Below, piece by piece: positions 62,281-64,000 of a stretch of DNA of 64,000 nt. The translations under genes and the position numbers were made by a program. The stretch comes from Kitasatospora aureofaciens. GTDB lineage: Bacteria; Actinomycetota; Actinomycetes; Streptomycetales; Streptomycetaceae. The notes under the pieces are model-generated. The model had not been told where the DNA came from. It saw only the letters and a program-made list of their open reading frames with translations, and ran no database searches. The stretch is from the NCBI RefSeq assembly GCF_019192735.1, contig NZ_JAHTKP010000002.1, positions 310,001 to 374,000 of the forward strand, given 5' to 3'. Each line of letters opens with the position of its first letter. The first letter of the stretch is position 1.

Positions 62281-64000
<1,720 letters not shown>

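Overview
The window is very GC-rich actinobacterial chromosome. Gene content and order point to a streptomycete (Streptomyces or Kitasatospora): glkA of the ROK family, a MacRS-type two-component system, an IdsA-type prenyl synthase, leaderless GTG starts, and a complete dcw cell-wall/division cluster ending in divIVA and ileS. The genus cannot be settled from the sequence alone. No tRNA, rRNA, CRISPR array, insertion sequence or prophage was seen, and the region reads as conserved core chromosome.

Left part (1-19.2 kb): two tandem NlpC/P60 peptidoglycan hydrolases (the first cut by the window edge) and a secreted metallopeptidase-like protein; a membrane GT87 and a PimB-type mannosyltransferase for envelope mannolipids; acyl-CoA ligase; an SRPBCC protein; an ArsA-like protein whose P-loop is destroyed; a DUF5304-like protein and glucokinase glkA; an endonuclease/exonuclease/phosphatase-fold protein; a membrane protein; an alpha/beta hydrolase; a PlsC acyltransferase; macS-macR; and a fused anthranilate synthase (TrpEG) read toward macR.

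Middle (19.2-42.3 kb): a trp leader peptide with three consecutive Trp codons and an attenuator hairpin lies between trpEG and the divergent class II DAHP synthase aroH. Next come iron storage (bfd and bfr, with iron-box-like palindromes), a molybdopterin oxidoreductase, a PASTA Ser/Thr kinase, thiO-thiS-thiG under a TPP riboswitch, an FAD reductase, an Rv2175c-type DNA-binding protein coupled to thiE, a polyprenyl synthase, metF, a Gln-rich membrane protein, a CrtI-like oxidoreductase, a DUF4126 membrane protein with a MacR-box-like palindrome upstream, a HEPN protein, a methyltransferase, a DUF3040 protein, and the moxR-DUF58-transglutaminase operon.

Right part (42.5-64 kb): a beta-carbonic anhydrase, then rsmH-ftsL-ftsI-murE-murF-mraY-murD-ftsW-murG-ftsQ-ftsZ-pgeF-yggS-sepF-yggT-divIVA on the plus strand, most junctions overlapping by a few bases, and ileS (cut by the window edge) facing divIVA. 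No mraZ is present before rsmH. A 26-codon ORF is fitted exactly between ftsL and ftsI.

The gene order parallels what I recall of Mycobacterium tuberculosis Rv2190c-Rv2145c, so most of the window is an ancient actinobacterial neighbourhood for envelope synthesis and division. I did not find a clearly new multi-gene system. The most unusual signals are small: tandem duplications that cover stop codons at three separate genes, the coupled micro-ORF in the dcw cluster, the loss of the ATPase motif in the ArsA-like protein, and many start codons placed 6-7 bases after a -10 box (leaderless mRNAs).
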